From positions 1 through 37,596 of the forward strand of contig JAKUUO010000014.1 of NCBI GenBank assembly GCA_022448665.1: DNA of 37,596 nucleotides, given 5' to 3'. Below, one piece after another: positions 8,013 to 15,501 of the stretch (positions within the stretch are counted from its first letter, which is position 1; each line of letters opens with the position of its first letter). Made by a program: the position numbers and the translations under genes. This stretch comes from Candidatus Thalassarchaeum betae. Its GTDB lineage: Archaea > Thermoplasmatota > Poseidoniia > Poseidoniales > Thalassarchaeaceae. A model generated the notes under the pieces. The model was not told where the DNA came from. It did not search any database and saw only the letters and a list, made by a program, of their open reading frames with translations.

Positions 8013-8549
8013 ATGGTCGAGGAGAGGCTGGTCTGGATCGATCTTGAGATGACCGGACTGGATCCTGACGAGAACACGATCATCGAGATTGCCACCATAG
8101 TCACCGAGGGCGACCTCACTGTGGTCGCCGAGGGACCGGCTATCGCCATATCACAGCCTGAGCCGGAGCTGGCGAGGATGGACGAGTGGAATCTCACCCA
8201 CCATACCGAGAACGGGCTTCTCGACAGAGTCAGGAACGAGGGGGTGCCGATGGCCGAGGCCGAGGCCATGACGCTGGAGTTCCTGCAGGACCACTGCATA
8301 GAGGGTTTTCATCCACTCTGTGGCAACACCATCGGTCAGGACAGGCGCTTCCTACGCAGGTATATGCCAGAGTTGCACGAATTCTTCCACTATCGCAGCG
8401 TCGATGTGACCTCGATCAAGCAATTAGTCGACAGATGGTACCCGGATCTCCCCCGCGCGACCAAGCCATCCGGTCACCGCGCACTCGACGACATCCGAGG
8501 CAGCATAGCCGAGCTCGAGCACTACCGAGAGCACGTCTTTCGAGACTAA
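8013..8549 (+). CDS. orn: Oligoribonuclease (DEDDh 3'-5' exonuclease)
   Basis: A 178-residue oligoribonuclease, which degrades two- to five-nucleotide RNA fragments to mononucleotides. The motifs are clear: Exo I LVWIDLEMTGLDP (Asp/Glu pair), the family-typical EWNLTHHTENGL, Exo II with PLCGNTIGQDRRFLRRYMPE, VDVTSIKQL, and Exo III GHRALDDIRGSI giving the catalytic His and final Asp. Length matches bacterial Orn. The gene reads divergently from the MFS transporter and is followed by an A/T-rich 88-bp gap. Orn is typical of proteobacteria, actinobacteria and eukaryotes and is scattered in archaea, so an ancient transfer is plausible. Confidence 0.95.
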   Translation: MVEERLVWIDLEMTGLDPDENTIIEIATIVTEGDLTVVAEGPAIAISQPEPELARMDEWNLTHHTENGLLDRVRNEGVPMAEAEAMTLEFLQDHCIEGFHPLCGNTIGQDRRFLRRYMPELHEFFHYRSVDVTSIKQLVDRWYPDLPRATKPSGHRALDDIRGSIAELEHYREHVFRD

Positions 8550-8579
8550 TATTCAGATGGCGGCGGCTCTCTTTACCAG

Positions 8580-8613
8580 TCTTTTGTTAATAATTATTAA
8601 AGATATAAAAACG
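8580..8613. other. A/T-rich palindromic island between convergent genes
   Basis: The 88-bp gap between the convergent orn and JAMM-motif genes holds a sharply A/T-rich run. It includes the perfect 14-bp palindrome TTAATAATTATTAA (8587-8600) followed by AGATATAAAAACG. T-rich tracts occur on both strands, so a bidirectional terminator is the simplest reading. The GATATAAAA part also makes a very good plus-strand TATA box, which would start RNA near 8630 antisense to the JAMM gene. The only ORF there is five codons including the stop. Confidence 0.5.
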
Positions 8614-8637
8614 CTGTACTGCGGTTATGAGCAAATG

Positions 8638-9336
8638 TTAATCATGATGTTTTTCCCAACCGATTGGCAGACCCCCAGAGTCGGTTAGGACCACGTTCAC
8701 CGCGAAACCCCTCCGGTGGAAGGAGATGAGCTCCAATCCGTGGATCAGATGGCCGGTAACCGCCCTGCCTATGACTGGATGACCACTCTCTTCCGGCGAA
8801 AGCTCCCTGCGTTCGCCCTCTATATCGTCGAACCATGGTAGAATCCCCTCGGGAGAGTAGCGAACGCCTAGGATCATATCGCTCCCCTCGGTCCACTGTG
8901 CAGCCTCGGCATCCGCCCCGCTGGGTATCGCCGGAGCGTTGGGATGAGTGTGCAGCCAATGCGAGAAGCGACCGCCGCGCACGCCTCTGTCTTTGGAGAA
9001 CAGGCCGTCCATCCACTCCTCTGGGACGTGGTGGACCGAGTAGGAGTCACCGCGATTGACCAGATGCGGCTCGCCGAGCACGAATCCCTGCCCCGAGAAC
9101 AGACCGCTCTCGAAATCGACGCCGCAGTATGCGTCCTCGATCTCCCTCCTGTGCGGCATCTCTGGATCGACGTCCATTCCCACGAGGATCTCGTCTGGCA
9201 AGGACTGGAAAGTCCAGTCCAGAATTTGTGCGAGGGTCTCGACTGGCATCAGTACGTGCGCCGGGTAGCCGTCCCTGCCTTCGAGCGACTGTTCGTTGTA
9301 CTGCGCCGCAGCCTCAAGCAGCCAATCAGCGACCAT
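8638..9336 (-). CDS. JAMM/MPN-motif metalloprotease-like protein
   Basis: A 232-residue protein of no family I can name as a whole, but it contains an exact JAMM zinc motif: H129-T-H131, seven residues, Ser139, two residues, Asp142 (SHWLHTHPNAPAIPSGAD). That is the H-x-H-x7-S-x2-D core of JAB1/MPN isopeptidases and their archaeal and bacterial relatives. A candidate general-acid glutamate is Glu49 in DEILVGM, about 80 residues upstream, a plausible family spacing. JAMM enzymes remove ubiquitin-like modifiers or cut small sulfur carriers; which applies here is unknown. It lies 37 bp downstream of the TYW2-type gene on the same strand and is probably co-transcribed with it. Confidence 0.72.
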   Translation of the reverse strand: MVADWLLEAAAQYNEQSLEGRDGYPAHVLMPVETLAQILDWTFQSLPDEILVGMDVDPEMPHRREIEDAYCGVDFESGLFSGQGFVLGEPHLVNRGDSYSVHHVPEEWMDGLFSKDRGVRGGRFSHWLHTHPNAPAIPSGADAEAAQWTEGSDMILGVRYSPEGILPWFDDIEGERRELSPEESGHPVIGRAVTGHLIHGLELISFHRRGFAVNVVLTDSGGLPIGWEKHHD

Positions 9337-9373
9337 GGCTGCCGGCTAGGGTCGCTCGCCTTGAGTTCGACGG

Positions 9374-10264
9374 CTAGCGACCGGACACTGCCACATCGAG
9401 CACCACATGGTCCCAGTGCGGGGCGTAACTCTTCACCATCACAGGTCGCCCCAAATCGAGCGAGCAGCCGGGCTCGATGGCCTGCAGACTCCGTCCGACT
9501 GCCTCGGCCCAGGAGTCGTGGTCGTCCGCTGCTGCCACCCCATGGATGTGCAGGGTCCCGCCCGATGGCCCGAGAACTGCCATGGCGACCTCGTAACCGT
9601 CCTCGGACGTTGGCAGCAGCCCCAGAATCACGCGGTCGGCCACACCGGTGAGATTAGCCGCAGTGATGCGATTGTCACCGATGTGAACGGTGCACTTCTC
9701 GGCCACCCCGTTACTCTCTAGGTTCGAGTCGAGCGCCCGTACAGCATTGGGGTTCCACTCGCAGCAGTGGACGTGCCCGACCTGCGAGTGGACGAGCATC
9801 GGCAACGTGTAGTAGCCGATGCCCGAGTAGAGGTCGACAACGACCTCACCGGCTCGAGCGACCTCTCCCATCCTGCGCCGCTCGTTGACGTTGCCAGCGG
9901 AGAACATGCACTGTGTCAGGTTGTAGCCGTACTCGATCCCGCTCTCTCGGCGCACCACCCAGTCGTCATCACCCAGCAGCATCTCCACCGAGCTCTCCCG
10001 CATCTCGCCCGAGATCTCGCCCATCCTGCCTACTCTGCCGACCTTGAGCGCATCAGAAACCACTCTCCAGAGCTCGTCTGAGATGTGTTCTGACCACTTC
10101 CCTCGGAACGCCGAACCCGGTAGCAGGACGACGTCGGAAAACCTCTCCCATTTGCTCGGAAGCAGTTCTAGGAGTGCTTTGCACTCCTCATCCGAAACTC
10201 CTCGTTTCTCTAGAAGTCCGCCGACGGCATCACCCAGACGGCGATGTGGGTCCTCCCTGTGCAT
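9374..10264 (-). CDS. taw2: TYW2/Taw2-type tRNA(Phe) aminocarboxypropyltransferase
   Basis: A 296-residue class I SAM-dependent enzyme of the Trm5/TYW2 group. TYW2 moves the 3-amino-3-carboxypropyl group of SAM onto the tricyclic wyosine base at position 37 of tRNA-Phe. TYW2-specific signs are TQCMFSAGNVNERRRMGEV (about 117-135), where Trm5 would have a different N-P motif, and LGLLPTSEDG (about 214-223). The SAM-binding motif VVDLYSGIGYYTLP is at about 142-155 and the acidic loop CCEWNPNAV at 167-175. The N-terminal VVLLPGSAFRGKW matches archaeal members. Wybutosine chemistry is an archaeal/eukaryotic trait, which supports the taxonomic call. The JAMM-motif gene follows in the same transcription unit. 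Confidence 0.87.
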   Translation of the reverse strand: MHREDPHRRLGDAVGGLLEKRGVSDEECKALLELLPSKWERFSDVVLLPGSAFRGKWSEHISDELWRVVSDALKVGRVGRMGEISGEMRESSVEMLLGDDDWVVRRESGIEYGYNLTQCMFSAGNVNERRRMGEVARAGEVVVDLYSGIGYYTLPMLVHSQVGHVHCCEWNPNAVRALDSNLESNGVAEKCTVHIGDNRITAANLTGVADRVILGLLPTSEDGYEVAMAVLGPSGGTLHIHGVAAADDHDSWAEAVGRSLQAIEPGCSLDLGRPVMVKSYAPHWDHVVLDVAVSGR

Positions 10265-10313
10265 CTGACCTGAGGCCGACGCATTTCGGATTCAGACTTA
10301 TGGTCAGAAGTGT

Positions 10314-13262
10314 ATGCCTAGCACTGTGAAGCGTGCAGCCGTGCTATTGGTCCTGCTGTTCCTAGCACCGCTGGCCGCGGCCGACCCACCTCCCGGACAG
10401 CCCGATGTGGTGAACGACATCTGCTCGACTTGGAACAGCGCGGACGGAGTCTGCGACGACTACGACTCGGCACTCGACCACACTCCGAGCGATGAGTGGA
10501 TGAGGAGCTCGGTCGAAATCGACATCGAGGACGCGGAGATGGTCGAGATGAAGGTCGGCCTAGCGGTTCACGAGATGTCGAGAGACGACCTCAGAATGGA
10601 TGACCTCGACCTCGAGGGAGACAGCAAGCCATGGGACGGCATACCGGCGGATTACATTCGTAACTACCAGAGTCTGAGTCGAGGCGGCGGCGACACAGTC
10701 TCCGATTTGATGCTCGAGAGAGTAGAGGAGATCATGGAGGAGTTCATCGACATCAACTTCCCCAATGTCAACACGACTACCATCACTACGGTCTCAGAGA
10801 TCGATTTCAAGTCTCAGCCGGACGCCAACTGCGTCTACAGCGCCGACTACGACTCGATCGACGAGGTCAACGGCTTCGACAACGACCCGTTCTACCCGCC
10901 GCTGTGCTTCGAGGCCGTGCTGCAGATGGAAGTAGACTCCGAATCCTTCGGGCTCAAGCCCGAGACCTCCGATATCAACCGCATGATGCAGGGGCTGCTG
11001 ACCATGGGGGCAGCACTGAACTCCGATTTCACTGCCAGCTCCTCACCCGGGCACTCCATCGAACTCTCGGTCTTCCCCCCTCCCTATGCCAACGTGCAGA
11101 GCGTCGAGTCCCCAGGTGCAACGAAGACGAGGGAGCTGGACGGCCACCCTCAGACCTACTCGATGCTCGAAATCGACAACACCCAGGCCGTTACAGAGGC
11201 GAACATCAACCCGGTAGAACTGGTCTCTAGGCTCGTCCACCGCGAGTTGGACACCCCGACGGCCAGCATCGATTCGGACGAGCCCTCGCTAGTCGTCGAC
11301 CTGGTAGTGGATGCAACGGATCCTCAGAACTCGCGCTTTGACCTCGAGATAGCCATCCACCATTTGGGCTCCGATACCCTCGACGAGTGGGGTGCGGAAC
11401 TCCACGATGGCTCGTTCGAGTTGCCATGGGTGACCTCCGATGGCATCAGGATGCTCGATCAGGAGGTCGATGAGGACCTGACGGCCATTCTCGATGGGAT
11501 TCCTATCGAAGCGATGTCTACGGCCTTCTCCGACGCCCTCGGGGCGAATATCTGGTTCGGCACCCCGCAATTCGCCGAAGCGGACGACGAAGGCGGTCTC
11601 GACTTCCGACACACTCCGGGTAAGACTTGCGACGAGTCCCTCGAAGTCAGCTACTGCATCGAGGGGCGGCACGCCATGGACGGGACCTGGCCCGTGGTAC
11701 TGCAGACCACCTCGCAGTCGACTCCGATGCGAGTCTCCTCGGTGGTTGAGAGGATGCTGGAGAACAGTGGCGGCGACATCACCACCATCGACCTCTCGAA
11801 GGTCACTGACGAGGATTTGGCCTCGATGATGAACGTGGTCGAAGTGGAACTATCCACAGACACCGGTTGGCTGCAGGACCTGCTGCCAGCCGACATGCCC
11901 AGCACTGAATTCAGACTTACCCTACATCTCCCAGAGTGGATTGAATCCACCATTGGCGACCCGTCAACCGTGGTCATCTGGGCCCCTGTGGTCGGTGGTG
12001 GCGAACAGGACTTCGGTTTCGCCGGAACCAGGATTTTCGACTGGAGACATCCGATATGCCTCGAGTCCGATCCCTGTGAGGACGACAGCCCCGACCTGAT
12101 TTGCGGGTCTAACCAGAAGACATGCGTCTCGTTCGACATCAAGGTGGACGTCGAGAAGTTCGCAGTGCGAGAGACCAGATTCGCAGCAGAGGTCGAGTTC
12201 TCCGCCGAGGTGGTCCTTGAGATCTACAGGTTGGGAATCAATCTCGACGAGGAGGGAATAGAGCTCCATCCGGTGCCATCAGACCTCCTGAGGCGGATGA
12301 TAGTGATGGGGGACCGGCTGGAGGGCGGGCTGCTCGCCGGCTCGGACCTAGAGGCGCCTCTGGATCTGGGGGTAGGTGACCAGATCGATGTCGAGGTGTC
12401 CAATCAGGGAATGCAAGAGCTGGCTGAGGTACTCACCATCAGGTCCAGTGAGATTATCGATGCCGAAGGTCCTTTCGAAACCGCCCCCATGGACTTCGGT
12501 ATGGGCCCATACATCTTCTCCGCTGACTTCGTGGCCACTCCCTTCGTGGCTTCGTTCGATGAAATCACTATGCCCAGCAACGCCGAGGTCGGTGACACCG
12601 TGCCGCTGCGGCTGGGCTCCATCATCGAGAGCACGGTCGTCAGCGTGGCGCTCAAGGGAGACACGATCGACATCAGGGCACAGCCCGCCGCTATCGGCTT
12701 CGCCATCGCCAACCGACTCGCGATGGCCTTCGGCGCGCCGGTGTTCACCGACTCGGGCATCCAGGTCGAGGGAGCGGAGTTCTTCGTCGAGGTCACCCCT
12801 CTGATGGAGCACACCGTTTTCGGGACCATCCGCTCCTCGGCGAGGATGGAGATACACCTGCCGAGCTCGGTCAGGCTGCTTTCGTTCGAGAGCCAGATGG
12901 GGCTAGGAGAGCTGACCGAGGTCGATGGCAGGCAGGTAGTCGTCTACAGGACCCCGCTGTGCCCGGATGCGACGACATGGGCGCAGTGCAGCAAGAACTC
13001 CGACATCGTGTCGTACTCGGTCGAGGTCAGCTGGCTGTTCGTCCTAGGTGAGCTCGCTCCGTACATCTTCGTACTGCTCTTCGCCATCGGGATGCTCATC
13101 AGCAGACGCAGGAGGCTCAGCAAGGAACACAAGGAGGAGAGCGAGCAGAAGACTGCAGAGGAGGAGCAGAAGCTGACCGAGATAGCCATGGAGGCAGAGT
13201 TCGGCAAGCTCGACGACAAGATCGTGGTCGTCGATGAGTCGTACTTCGAAGAGGACCCTTAG
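10314..13262 (+). CDS. Large secreted, C-terminally anchored surface protein
   Basis: A 982-residue protein with a signal peptide (VKRAAVLLVLLFLAPLAAAD, about residues 5-24) and one C-terminal membrane helix (APYIFVLLFAIGMLI, about 913-928). The helix is followed by RRRR and a charged cytoplasmic tail of about 50 residues. The bulk is therefore outside the cell. It is acidic, with scattered cysteine pairs (ICSTWNSADGVCDDY, CLESDPCEDD). An alternating pattern recurs near residues 198, 340 and 630 (a beta strand ending E-x-D/E, then L-x-x-x-[TP]-S-D, then a helix with R-M), suggesting internal duplication. No known family was recognised; such anchored surface proteins are common in planktonic euryarchaea. 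Confidence 0.85.
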   Translation: MPSTVKRAAVLLVLLFLAPLAAADPPPGQPDVVNDICSTWNSADGVCDDYDSALDHTPSDEWMRSSVEIDIEDAEMVEMKVGLAVHEMSRDDLRMDDLDLEGDSKPWDGIPADYIRNYQSLSRGGGDTVSDLMLERVEEIMEEFIDINFPNVNTTTITTVSEIDFKSQPDANCVYSADYDSIDEVNGFDNDPFYPPLCFEAVLQMEVDSESFGLKPETSDINRMMQGLLTMGAALNSDFTASSSPGHSIELSVFPPPYANVQSVESPGATKTRELDGHPQTYSMLEIDNTQAVTEANINPVELVSRLVHRELDTPTASIDSDEPSLVVDLVVDATDPQNSRFDLEIAIHHLGSDTLDEWGAELHDGSFELPWVTSDGIRMLDQEVDEDLTAILDGIPIEAMSTAFSDALGANIWFGTPQFAEADDEGGLDFRHTPGKTCDESLEVSYCIEGRHAMDGTWPVVLQTTSQSTPMRVSSVVERMLENSGGDITTIDLSKVTDEDLASMMNVVEVELSTDTGWLQDLLPADMPSTEFRLTLHLPEWIESTIGDPSTVVIWAPVVGGGEQDFGFAGTRIFDWRHPICLESDPCEDDSPDLICGSNQKTCVSFDIKVDVEKFAVRETRFAAEVEFSAEVVLEIYRLGINLDEEGIELHPVPSDLLRRMIVMGDRLEGGLLAGSDLEAPLDLGVGDQIDVEVSNQGMQELAEVLTIRSSEIIDAEGPFETAPMDFGMGPYIFSADFVATPFVASFDEITMPSNAEVGDTVPLRLGSIIESTVVSVALKGDTIDIRAQPAAIGFAIANRLAMAFGAPVFTDSGIQVEGAEFFVEVTPLMEHTVFGTIRSSARMEIHLPSSVRLLSFESQMGLGELTEVDGRQVVVYRTPLCPDATTWAQCSKNSDIVSYSVEVSWLFVLGELAPYIFVLLFAIGMLISRRRRLSKEHKEESEQKTAEEEQKLTEIAMEAEFGKLDDKIVVVDESYFEEDP

Positions 13263-13280
13263 GCTTGGTTGGCCGGGACC

Positions 13281-13292
13281 AGAATAAAATAA
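13281..13292 (+). promoter_or_regulatory. Candidate TATA box for the 13305 gene
   Basis: AGAATAAAATAA is a strong A/T-rich box in the 42-bp gap after the surface protein gene. Its centre is about 27 bp before an in-frame GTG at 13314, suggesting leaderless translation from that codon rather than from 13305. Confidence 0.5.
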
Positions 13293-13304
13293 GCGCAAAT
13301 ACCT

Positions 13305-13748
13305 GTGATTGCTGTGGCGACCAATAGGATTCACCCACTCCAAGTAGCGGCTCTCCTGTTGTTCATACTAGGGGGATTCCTCTTTCACGCCGGCTCGGAC
13401 CCTGTTTGCGAACCTGTGGAACCCTGGCTGCCACCACCCGATTGCGAACCCGATGCATGGGACGAATTAGGCTATGACTTCCTAGACGCCACTGGCATCC
13501 TCAAGAACACTGCAAGCACAATCGGTTTCGGATTCTTCGTCTTGGCATTCTATTGTTGGTCGCACTACCGCCAGACTCAGAAGAACGAAGAGGCTGAGAA
13601 ATTACCAGAATCGCTGACTGAGGAGACGACGTCGAGGTCAGCGGAGCAGGTGCAGCAGTTGTACGAAAGCCTCGGCCTTGAACCTACCAAAGACACCGAC
13701 GAAACACCCCCGGAACCAGGGGCCGACAAGAATTGGTGGGAGGACTAG
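13305..13748 (+). CDS. Hypothetical two-helix membrane protein
   Basis: A 147-residue protein with no recognised family. There are two hydrophobic segments, LQVAALLLFILGGFLFHAG and STIGFGFFVLAFYCWSHY, joined by a loop of about 45 residues with two cysteines in proline-rich context (PVCEPVEPWLPPPDCEPD). A charged, probably cytoplasmic C-terminal tail of about 60 residues ends DKNWWED. Both GTG 13305 and GTG 13314 can start it; the TATA box favours 13314, giving 144 residues. The last four bases overlap the end of convergent uvrC. Confidence 0.65.
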   Translation: MIAVATNRIHPLQVAALLLFILGGFLFHAGSDPVCEPVEPWLPPPDCEPDAWDELGYDFLDATGILKNTASTIGFGFFVLAFYCWSHYRQTQKNEEAEKLPESLTEETTSRSAEQVQQLYESLGLEPTKDTDETPPEPGADKNWWED

Positions 13749-15472
13749 CCGTTCAGGTGCCCGTGTATCCGCTCGGCCATCGCCTTGCCGATACCTGGGA
13801 CCTCGCGCAACTCCCTGACGCTTGCGTGCTCTATCCCGCGTCTGCCGCCGAAGTGACGCAGCAGCGCCTGGATTTTCTTCGCGCCCATGCCCTCGATTTC
13901 CTCCAGTGGATCATCCATGGCACCCTTTCCACGACGCCTCCTGTGGTAGCGGTTGACGAAGCGGTGAGCCTCATCGCGAGCATGGACGAGAACCCTGCCG
14001 TGCTTGCTTAGAATCAGCGGCTCGCGGCCGTCCATGTGCAGGGTTTCCTCCCGCTTGGCCAGAGCAGCCACCGGAAAGCGTCCCGTCAGGCCGTGGCCAT
14101 CCAGCATCCTCTCTATGACCGAGAGGTGGGTCTGGCCGCCGTCGAGCAGCAGCAGGTCGGGCCAGCCGTCTTGGTGCTTGAGCCAGCGCTCGACGACTTC
14201 GGCCATCATCCGAAGGTCGTCGGGAGCGTCGCTCTTCACGCGATAGGTCCTGTACTCTTTCTTGGCCGGCCGGCCCTTGCGCAGCACCACCGAGGCGCCG
14301 ACACGCTCGTCGCCTTGCAACTGAGCCATATCGAAGCAGACGATGTGGTCCAGCGAGTCCAGTTCGAGAATCTTCGCGCCTTCATTCGCGGCAGCCTGCT
14401 CCAGGCTGCCGGAACGCCTCTCCCTGTGGCGTGTGACTTGGACATCGGCGTTCTGGTCGGCCATCTTGCGCAGCATTGCCAACTCGCCGCGCTGAGGCAC
14501 TCTGACCTCGACTGCGCCGCCGCGTCGCTCGACGAGCCAGTCCTCCACCGACTCGCCGATGGGGGCCGGAACCAGCACGGTGCGCGGCGGGCGGGTGCCC
14601 GCGTAGTGCTCTGCCAGAACGAGGGCCACAGATTCGGCGATGTCACCACGGTGAATCAGGGGGTACTCCAACTGGCCCTGAACGATGCCGTCCTTGGCGT
14701 TGAGGACCACCACGACACCGATGTCGCCCCGAGAGGCGAAGCCAATGGCGTCGCAGTCTTGGTAGAACCGGCTGTGGACGACCTGCTGCGAGACGGTCCT
14801 CTGGACTGCGCCTATCAGGTCCCTCGTCTTGGCAGCGACTTCGTAATCAAGAGCCTCTGAAGCCGTGTCCATGTCCTCCTGCAAGGCCTCGATGAGGACA
14901 CCCGCATCCCCGTCAAGCACGCTCATCGCCGCCTTAACCTGAGTGTCGTAGCCCGTGGCATCGATGCACGGGCCCCGACACAGCCCGATATGCATCGCCA
15001 GACACCCTTGAGGCAGTAGCTCCGGGCAGTCGCGTATGCCGAACTGGCGGCGTAGCAACTGGATGACGTGCTTCGCCGCACCGGGATCTGCAAACGGCCC
15101 CCAGCGTAACGCGTCCTCTGGCGGGTGCCTAGTGTAGATGATGCGAGGATGCTCATCGGAGGTCAGGGCGATGAACGGGTAGGACTTGTCGTCCTTCAAC
15201 CTCGAGTTGTACCGAGGCTTGTGCTCACGGATCAACTGCCGCTCTAGGATTAACGCCTCGCTCGGGCTCTTGGTCACGATGAAGTCAACATGGTCCGAGT
15301 CGCTTACCAGCCGAGGGACCATCTTCCGGTCGGGGTTGGGCGCGAAGTAGGATCTCACGCGCGAACGCAGGTCAGTGGCCTTCCCAACGTATGTCACTCG
15401 GTCATCGACCCTTCGAAAAAGGTAGACTCCGGGCTTGTCGGGCAAGTCCAGACTAGTCGGGTCCACTGCCAT
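13745..15472 (-). CDS. uvrC: Excinuclease ABC subunit C
   Basis: A 575-residue UvrC, the nuclease that makes both incisions around bulky DNA lesions after UvrA/UvrB loading. Visible parts in order: GIY-YIG nuclease (KPGVYLFRRVDDRVTYVGKA), the four-cysteine cluster motif (DCPELLPQGCLAMHIGLCRGPC split around the cysteines), the UVR/UvrB-contact helix pair (EALDYEVAAKTRDLI), the RNase H-like second nuclease with FDMAQLQGDERVGAS, LLLLDGGQTHLSV and DEAHRFVNRYHRRRR, and a C-terminal tandem HhH (IEGMGAKKIQALL, VPGIGKAMAERI). ATG 15472 is preferred over the longer frame from 15598. UvrC occurs only in some, mainly mesophilic, archaea. uvrA and uvrB are not in this window. Confidence 0.96.
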   Translation of the reverse strand: MAVDPTSLDLPDKPGVYLFRRVDDRVTYVGKATDLRSRVRSYFAPNPDRKMVPRLVSDSDHVDFIVTKSPSEALILERQLIREHKPRYNSRLKDDKSYPFIALTSDEHPRIIYTRHPPEDALRWGPFADPGAAKHVIQLLRRQFGIRDCPELLPQGCLAMHIGLCRGPCIDATGYDTQVKAAMSVLDGDAGVLIEALQEDMDTASEALDYEVAAKTRDLIGAVQRTVSQQVVHSRFYQDCDAIGFASRGDIGVVVVLNAKDGIVQGQLEYPLIHRGDIAESVALVLAEHYAGTRPPRTVLVPAPIGESVEDWLVERRGGAVEVRVPQRGELAMLRKMADQNADVQVTRHRERRSGSLEQAAANEGAKILELDSLDHIVCFDMAQLQGDERVGASVVLRKGRPAKKEYRTYRVKSDAPDDLRMMAEVVERWLKHQDGWPDLLLLDGGQTHLSVIERMLDGHGLTGRFPVAALAKREETLHMDGREPLILSKHGRVLVHARDEAHRFVNRYHRRRRGKGAMDDPLEEIEGMGAKKIQALLRHFGGRRGIEHASVRELREVPGIGKAMAERIHGHLNG

Positions 15473-15501
15473 ATCGGTTGATGCGCTGCAGGTGAACGCC
15501 C

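Noticed and set aside
12348..12857. Long minus-strand ORFs inside the 982-residue surface protein gene
   Set aside because: They are shadows with high Arg/His content, no start signals and no family resemblance.
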